Origin: Actinidia chinensis | Lineage: Eukaryota; Streptophyta; Magnoliopsida; Ericales; Actinidiaceae | Assembly (NCBI GenBank): GCA_009663005.1 | Contig: CM018895.1 | Coordinates: 23,253,995 to 23,279,237 of the forward strand | DNA: 25,243 nucleotides | Direction: 5' to 3' | Shown: piece by piece, positions 19,343-25,243 of the stretch | Layout: every line of letters begins with the position of its first letter | Position numbering within the stretch: the stretch's first letter is position 1 | Made by a program: the position numbers and the translations under genes | Notes under the pieces: generated by a model | The model's input: only the letters and a program-made list of their open reading frames with translations | The model's database searches: none | Told to the model about the DNA's origin: nothing

Positions 19343-19783
19343 TAATTTTGAAGTGAGTACAAAGTCACACCTGAGATAGATATGGTTTATAGATTTACTT
19401 TTTTTGGGTAATTTTTCAGTAATTTGAAAAATGTTAACTACTACTGCAAAAACTTAAACGGAAAGTGAAACTTGAGGCGTAAATTCAATGTTAGTGTGAT
19501 ATGGGTAGTACCTAAGATGAATGTTATTTATAAATATACGTTTCTGAATATTTTTGTCTAAATATATAGTATTAATTATTAGAATAAAAATTTTCTCAAT
19601 ATGTAAGGCTCTGTTAGGATGCGTTTATTTGAAATCTATGGATTTCAAATCTCTAAAAATTTTAAATATTCTATTTAAAAAAAGTTTTTTTCAAAAGATT
19701 TTACTTTTATAGATATCAATTAACACAATTTTGAACAAAGAGGGGAGAGAGATCTTTGAGTTATTTGAAATTTCTTCGTTTTG

Positions 19784-20765
19784 GTATGTGACTCTCTCTC
19801 TCGTGGTGGTTTTTTTGAGTTATTCTATACAATATCGTATATAATTATTATTTTTACTTCATAACCAGATGATCGACAGGACACCATAGATTACATACCG
19901 GGTGTGAGGGCCATTGATCCAACGGACCTGATGTCGTATCTACAGGATACGGATATATGGACCGTGGTACACCGGATAATCTACAAGGCATTTGATGACG
20001 TAAAGAGAGCGGATATTATTGTTTGCAACACGGTCCAAGAACTTGAGCTAGAGACAATCTCAGCCCTACATCAAAAGCAGCCAACTTATGCAATTGGGCC
20101 AATTTTTCCTATTGGGTTCACCAAGAGCACCGTGCCCACGAGCCTATGGTCCGAGTCAGACTGCACCCACTGGCTTAATACTAGGCCCAATGGGTCGGTT
20201 TTGTATGTGTCATTTGGTAGCTATGCCCACACTAGCCAGCAGGACATGTGAAGATAGCCAGGGCTTGCTCTGGGGGGTGGGTTTTGTTTGGGTGCTCCGG
20301 CCCGATATTGTGAGCTCCAATGATACCAATTTCTTGCCCGTTGGATTCGAAGAAAATGTCAAAGATCGAGGGGTGATCGTGCCTTGGTGCTCTCAGATCG
20401 ATGTGATCTCTCATCCAGCGATTGGGGGGTTCTTAACGCATTGTGGGTGGAATTCGATTTTGGAAAGCATATGGTGTGGCGTTCCGTTGCTCTGTATCCC
20501 TTTGTTGACCGATCAATTCACTAACCGAAAATTAGTGGTCGATGATTGGAAGGTGGGGCTCAATTTGTGTGACAAAAGGCCGATCACAAGAGAGGAAGTC
20601 TCAAATAAAATCAACTGTATAATGTGCGAAAAAACATCAAACGAGTTAAGGAAGGAGATCAGGAAAGTGAGAAAAACCCTAGAGGATGCATTGGCCACCG
20701 ACGGATCGTCCCAAAGAAATTTCAATCAATTCATAGAGGATGTGAGGGTCAAAGTGAACAAGTGA
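19784..20765 (+). pseudogene. UGT86A: UGT86A-like exon 2 with its intron, frameshifted
   Basis: This is the sugar-donor half of a UGT86A-like enzyme. The intron runs from GTATGT (19784) to ATAACCAG (19868), 85 bp, a normal small plant intron. Exon 2 begins in phase with exon 1 (DDRQDTIDYIPGV) and reads through LMSYLQDTDIW, CNTVQELE, YAIGPIFPIGF and GSVLYVSFGSYAH. It then hits a TGA at 20249 after a net loss of 5 bases relative to the sister copy between 20244 and 20287. From 20280 another frame continues with GFVWVLRPDIV, a complete 44-residue PSPG box (20385-20516, Trp first, HCGWNS, final Gln) and DQFTNRKLVVDDW, to a TGA at 20763. The terminal Gln of PSPG usually goes with UDP-glucose use. 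Joined to 17222-17696 it would give about 460 residues, near family length. Several small deletions clustered in 40 bp argue for decay or local assembly error. Confidence 0.85.
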
Positions 20766-21360
20766 AATGGGATTGCCATGGTGACCTAATGTGGTAAAAA
20801 AAAGGTTGCATGCAATTCTTTGGCTTTGTGTAATAATGGTGAATTGGTGATTATGTGAGCTAATGGGCTTAGGTTGGGCCCTCCTCATTGATGCGCTATT
20901 AAACATGAAAGGTTACATCGTTGAGCCCTCTTCTTTGAACTCTCAAATGTCCCTTTGCAATAATGCTCATGCATCCACTACCAAATTTACATTTGTTGTT
21001 TTCTATTGGAGTTGGATTATTATATGCCTTGTGTAAGCACCATGACTCAAAAGTATTTTTTTTTATTTTCTATAAAAAATGTACTTGAACAGAAAAATTG
21101 ATTCCGCTCATATACATTCATTTTGCATATAACATTTATAATGCCAATTTGTAAGACCAACGATTTATAATTATTTAGCATTTTTTGTCAATTCCCGTTT
21201 GGCAAGGCGGCTAAGATCATAGACATGAGGTCCAATTGAAGTTGTCACCTAGTTCTAACTCCCAAAAAATTATATAATATATTGACTCTGTGAATAGGCA
21301 CAGTCTTTCATCCCCAAAGATGGATTCAGGGGTTATAGTTATTAGTGGCAAGGTGTTAGT
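19913..21360 (+). repeat. Tandem segmental duplication, unit 1 (exon 2 plus 3' flank)
   Basis: It matches 21610-23034 over the whole length, including about 0.6 kb after the stop codon: GCAATTCTT, GTGAGCTAATGGGCTTAGG, TGTCCCTTTGCAATAATGCTC, TTTCTATTGGAGTTGGA and TTATATAATATATTGA. The offset is about 1.7 kb. Because non-coding flank is included, this is a DNA-level duplication and not a retrocopy. Confidence 0.9.
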
Positions 21361-21609
21361 GTCACATCTACTGTGGTAGGCCCGAACTCACACAAAGTGA
21401 CGTGATCAACTACAACCAGTATCATAAATAAAATCTATCAAACTATTATAAGAAAAATCTACGCAACTGAAAATATAGCCTAATCCACACAATAATACTC
21501 CAACCTCACTCTAAATAAAATTGAGAATATAAAAAAAAATTTACAACCACTCCATTAAAGAATGTTAACATCTCATAATCATGATAATTACAAACCACAC
21601 AAATATAAG
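21361..21609. other. Spacer between the duplicated UGT segments
   Basis: 249 bp of AT-rich sequence found in only one place in the window as far as I can see. No gene or clear repeat end. It replaces the UGT exon 1, intron and first 44 bp of exon 2 that a complete second gene would need. Confidence 0.45.
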
Positions 21610-22483
21610 ATTGATACAACGGCTGATGTCGTATCTACAGGATACGGATATATGGACCGTGGTACACCGGATAATCTACAAGGCATTTGATGACGTAAAG
21701 AGAGCAGATGTTATTGTCTGCAACACGGTCCAAGAACTTGAGCTAGAGAGTAGAGACAATCTCAGCCTTACATCAAAAGCAGCCAACTTATGCAATTGGG
21801 CCAATTTTTCCTATTGGGTTCACCAAGAGCACCGTGCCCACGAGCCTATGGTCCGAGTCAGACTGCACCCACTGGCTTAATACTAGGCCCAATGGATTGG
21901 TTTTGTATGTGTCATTTGGTAGCCTTGCCCACACTAGCCAGCAGGACATTGTGGAGATAGCCCATGGGCTTTTGCTTAGTGGGGTGGGTTTTGTTTGGGT
22001 GCTCCGGCCGGATATAGTGAGCTCCGATGATACCGATTTCTTGCCAGTTGGATTCGAAGAAAAGGTCAAAGATCGAGGGGTGATCGTGCCTTGGTGCTCT
22101 CAGATTGATGTGATCTCTCATCCAGCAATTGGGGGATTCTTAACGCATTGTGGGTGGAATTCAATTTTGGAAAGTGTATGGTGTGGCGTTCCGTTGCTCT
22201 GTGCCCCTCTTATGACTGATCAATTCACTAACCGAAAATTGTGGTCGATGATTGGAAGGGGGCTCAATTGGTGTTGTGAAAAAAGGGCACGATACAGAGA
22301 GGAAAGCAGTCACAAATAAATCAACATCTAATGTGCGAAAAAAACATCAAACGAGTTAGAAGGAGATCAGGGAAAGTGCGAAAAAAACCCTAGAGGATGC
22401 ATTGGCCCCCGACGGGATAGTCCGAAAAGACCGAAAGAAATTTCAATCAATTCATAGAGGAGTCGAGGGTCAAAGTGAAATGA
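21610..22483 (+). pseudogene. UGT86A: Second UGT86A-like exon 2 copy, 5'-truncated and frameshifted
   Basis: A copy of the donor-binding half without any exon 1, splice acceptor or first 44 bp of exon 2. It reads LMSYLQDTDIW to VQELELE, then shifts because of a 7-bp tandem duplication in the GAGTAGAGAC stretch (near 21746). It resumes in another frame with VPTSLWSESDCTHWLNTRP, an uninterrupted VSFGSLAHTSQQDIVEIAHG (the region broken in the upstream copy), WVLRPDIV and a full PSPG box (22092-22223, HCGWNS, final Gln). One base is lost at AAAATTGTGGTCG (22236-22250), and many indels follow up to a TGA at 22481. It is non-functional as assembled. Confidence 0.85.
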
Positions 22484-23034
22484 GATTGCCATGCCTGAAC
22501 CCTAATGTGATAAAAAAAAAAAGTTGTATGCAATTCTTAGGCTTTGTGCAATAATGGTGATGATTATGTGAGCTAATGGGCTTAGGTTGGGGCCCTCATC
22601 ATTGATGCGATACTAAGGTTTAAATCTAGCCCTTGCTTTGAACTCTAAAATGTCCCTTTGCAATAATGCTCGTGAATCCACTGCCAACTTTACGTGTGTT
22701 GTTTTCTATTGGAGTTGGACTATTATATGACATGTGTGAGCGCCACAATTCAAGAGTATTTTTTTTAATAAAAAATATACTGAAAATCAATTTCGCTCAT
22801 ATACATTTATTGCATACAACATTTATAATGCCAATTTATAAGACTAACGATCTATAATTACTTAGTATTTTTCGTCAATTCCGACTAAGATCATAAACAT
22901 GAGGTCCAATCAAACTTGTCATCTAGTTCTAGATCATAAAAAATTATATAATATATTGATTCTGTGTATAAGCACAGTCGCTTTCATTCTCAAAGATGGG
23001 TTTAGTGGCTCTAGTTATTAGTGTCAAGGTGTTA
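21610..23034 (+). repeat. Tandem segmental duplication, unit 2
   Basis: Partner of 19913-21360. Similarity starts at ATTGATACAACGG (21610) and ends near AAGGTGTTAG (23034). Divergence in the 3' flank is substantial (many substitutions and indels), so the duplication is not very recent unless sequence errors inflate it. Confidence 0.88.
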
Positions 23035-23454
23035 GACGCTCACTCAACCTAACTATATGGTTAAGGCTTTGCTCAACATGTCATAGATTTATTTTTAATT
23101 AAATATCTAAGCCCTTATTAATGCATGAATAATTAATCTATATAATAAAAAGTATACGGGTGTGAAAAGTAATACATACAAATACCACAAAAATTACATG
23201 GATTCATCAATTTTTTGATTATATCATGGGAGACAATAGTAAACTCTAATCCTTAGGTTTTATTACAACCATAGAGTAAAAAAAAGAAAAAAAGAAAAAG
23301 AAAAAGAGAACGGTAACGGGATGAAAACGAATCGGGCGACGTTTCACCAGTTTTAAAAACTGGCCCTGTTGTGCCCTCAAGATTGAATCTGATCGGAAAC
23401 TAGCTGCACAAACGCGGGGAGGAAGGAGAGCGCGGCGCAAATAACCCTAACGAA

Positions 23455-23505
23455 AAAACACGCGGGGGCGCGCACGGGCGCGCACGAGGGGGAGCACAGG
23501 GTTCT
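23455..23505. other. Isolated GC-rich block
   Basis: ACACGCGGGGGCGCGCACGG and a near repeat, GGCGCGCACGAGGGGG, form a roughly 50-bp GC-rich island in AT-rich surroundings. On the minus strand it lies about 140 bp downstream of the TATA-like site, so it may be the untranslated leader of an LTR transcript (inference). Confidence 0.6.
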
Positions 23506-23644
23506 CACTCCTCTCAAAAAGCTAAACTTTCTCACTCCTCCCTCTCACAATAGTTTTACATCTTCTCACTTTTTCCCTTTTTTTCTAGAATTTTTTCAAT
23601 ATTTACCCTATTTTTTCCATCTCTCTTATGAAGAGAGAATGCCG

Positions 23645-23653
23645 ATATTTATA
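23645..23653 (-). promoter_or_regulatory. Putative TATA box, minus strand
   Basis: The minus strand reads GGCTCAGCTATAAATATCGG, with TATAAATAT as a good plant TATA match, followed downstream by CATTCTCTCTTCATAAGAG. It fits an LTR promoter pointing left. No gene follows in that direction. Confidence 0.45.
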
Positions 23654-24273
23654 GCTGAGCCTAGAATCGAAAATGATAATTTTTGAACTTTAAAGTTTTT
23701 ACGGAGTTTCTACCATTTAGAAAAAAGAATATCTTTGGGAGTGATTTCCACCATTTAGGAAATACAATATTCAAAAGGATATTCTAATTCAAAGAAAGGG
23801 AAAAATAATAATAAAAATAAAATATTTGATTTTTTATATATAAAAAATTGGGTTAAAAAAAGCTTTGGGCTAAAAAAATGTTTGGATTTTAAAATAAAAC
23901 ATTTGGGCTTAAAAGAAAATAAATTGGATTAGGCCAAAATAATTGGACTAAAATACTTTTAAAAAATATTTTTAAATCTTTTTAAGCTAAAATAAAGCAA
24001 AACTTTTTCTTCAAAAATAAAATATAAAAAGATAAATATTTTCAAAAATCATGTTGTTCCCTAAAATACCCTTAACCTCTCTTTAAGAATTAAGAAGAAT
24101 ATGTGGGACTTTCGAGGCAAATCACACGTTCAATTCGTCTGCAGAATCAATTTGTTAAACACTTTTTGTCGTCGACAAAAATTCATCGATAAACCTAAAT
24201 ATTATAGCCAACCAAGATAGAATGTCTACGCCATGAAAGAAAGGTACTTGTGATTGTAGAAATGAATAAGTGA

Positions 24274-24569
24274 TACATCATGATATCTTTGTTGAAAAGT
24301 CTAACATTATGGGTCCTTTTGATTAGCATGAAAATAGTGGAAAGAGAAAAAAAATAATTTGTCTTATAGAGAGAGAGGAGAGAGAGGATTTGTTTTAATC
24401 CTAACCCTTGATTTTAAGGGTTACAATTTTGTGTCTAAATATGTGTTCAATTTTATCTTTTATATATGTAGCGGTACTTCATGATATCTTTGTTGAAAAG
24501 TCTAACATTATGGGTCCTTTTAATTAGCATTAAAATAGTGGAAAGAAAAAATAATAATAATTTGTATTA
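24274..24569. repeat. Direct repeat of about 95 bp, period 201 bp
   Basis: TCATGATATCTTTGTTGAAA and the following 75 bases (TCTAACATTATGGGTCC, then TAGCAT, AAAATAGTGGAAAGA and TAATTTGT) occur at 24274-24367 and 24475-24569 with few differences. The spacer holds a GAGAGAGAGGAGAGAGAGGA stretch. This could be two part-copies of a small insertion, or a local tandem duplication. Confidence 0.85.
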
Positions 24570-24596
24570 TATATATATCTATATATATATATATAT
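24564..24596. repeat. TA microsatellite
   Basis: About 30 bases of (TA)n broken by one CTA, immediately after the second direct-repeat copy and before CTCACGCCCCGG. Likely polymorphic. Confidence 0.9.
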
Positions 24597-25243
24597 TCTC
24601 ACGCCCCGGTCAAAGCAAGATCTGGCCAAATAAGTAAAATGCAAAAAAACAAACTAAATAACATGATGATATACTGTCATTACATTAGAGTAAGACAACT
24701 AATCTCTTCCGTAGGATCATGCTCCCCATGAGTTATCAAATACAGAACAAAAATGATATCCTATGAACAATGCCCACACTGGACTAAAAGAATAATTACA
24801 ATTTTAAAAAATACATGTCTATAAAGTTATCAAGAAAAGTACACAACCGGCATCCACATATTTCACGATTCAGGACAACTCTCGATGCCTGAAATTCATT
24901 TTATAATAAAAATGAGTTATCTTGAAAGAATTTAAAAATGGACTTGATGTTTAAAGCAAAAAATCATGATACATAATCATATACAATAAAAACATTATGT
25001 AATAAAATATGCTTTTATTTATATCAAAATATACTTTTGATTTCAATCCGTAATTTCACAAATTTCAATAATTTTTTAATATTTTTTGCTTTTCTCAAAA
25101 GTAATAATTCAATTCTTTCGAATGACACACCTAAATTAATACCTAATCAACCACATTATGCACTAAGCATATGAGACAACGTTCGTCAACTTCCTAGACT
25201 TTCATCGTGGGTTTTAACATTCCTGCCGTATTGTCAACTTCAC

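Larger units (their letters stand above)
17789..19725. repeat. 0.9-kb AT-rich repeat, copy B, split by an insertion
   Basis: It is homologous to copy A in two pieces, 17789-18180 and 19343-19725, collinear and in the same orientation. The start (GGCCCAGTTTGGGCAATGG) directly follows 40 bp of UGT exon 2. The end (TATCAATTAACA) is followed by unrelated sequence, then the UGT intron. Base differences and small indels from copy A are frequent, so the two are not a recent or assembly-made duplicate. Confidence 0.82.
23035..25243 (-). mobile_element. Possible Tekay-like gypsy LTR sequence, minus strand
   Basis: Read on the minus strand, 24598-25243 ends in GACCGGGGCGTGAGA. Then 23700-23960 has repeated AAGCCCAA and AACCCAA words in AT-rich sequence, TATAAATAT at 23653-23645, and a GC-rich leader (23455-23505) followed by AACCCTAA-type and T-rich sequence. 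This order resembles Tekay/Del chromovirus LTRs as I recall them. No terminus, primer site or partner LTR is visible in the window, and 24265-24597 interrupts the pattern. No coding region of the element is present. Confidence 0.38.

Noticed and set aside
17697..19868. A single 2.2-kb intron joining exon 1 to the long exon 2
   Set aside because: The splice sites would work, but a second acceptor and exon 2 start at 17749 and a second donor-like GTATGT at 19784 show that the region is a junction of two copies with a repeat between them.

Overview
The window looks like nuclear DNA from a flowering plant, probably a eudicot. The grounds are AT-rich non-coding sequence, nested LTR retrotransposons of plant type, and one recognisable host gene family, a UDP-glycosyltransferase (UGT) of the UGT86A type with a phase-1 intron. 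No intact protein-coding gene is visible, and I saw no rRNA, tRNA or CRISPR array. A run of exactly 100 N (15144-15243) marks a scaffold gap.

Left third (about 823-11383): a transposon inside a transposon. The outer element is a short Ty3/gypsy-like element (Tat/Ogre-type primer site) with LTRs of about 1.2 kb and only about 390 bp of non-coding interior. Its 5' LTR is split at 1352/9124 by a Ty1/copia element that resembles SIRE/Maximus. That copia element keeps a truncated left LTR (1353-3665), a purine-tract-rich 3' interior and a long right LTR (6026-9123), and has lost recognisable gag-pol. The gypsy LTRs carry arrays of a 19-bp unit (GAGCTAGGTCGAGACGCCT) mixed with a 13-bp unit. The copia LTRs carry short repeats around GGACGACCTAAGTT.

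Middle (11384-16279): mostly unassigned. A possible LTR fragment with a TATA box lies near 12360-12830, followed by the assembly gap and AT-rich sequence.

Right half (16280-23034): a broken UGT86A-like cluster. A 0.9-kb AT-rich repeat occurs twice (copies A and B). Copy A abuts a UGT exon 1 that has lost its start and carries Arg where the catalytic His is expected. A short intron and the first 40 bp of exon 2 follow, then copy B. Copy B is itself split by a 1162-bp insertion with a clean TA target duplication, and that insertion contains a very long AT-rich hairpin made of 114-bp tandem units. After copy B come a second version of the intron and a nearly full exon 2 with a frameshift. Exon 2 plus its 3' flank is duplicated in tandem (19913-21360 and 21610-23034), and the second copy is also frameshifted. 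The PSPG sugar-donor motif is complete in both exon 2 copies.

The far right (23035-25243) resembles a Ty3/gypsy chromovirus (Tekay-like) LTR on the minus strand, interrupted by a roughly 200-bp direct repeat and a TA microsatellite. Small indels are common between all duplicated pairs, so some frameshifts may be unpolished long-read errors rather than true mutations.
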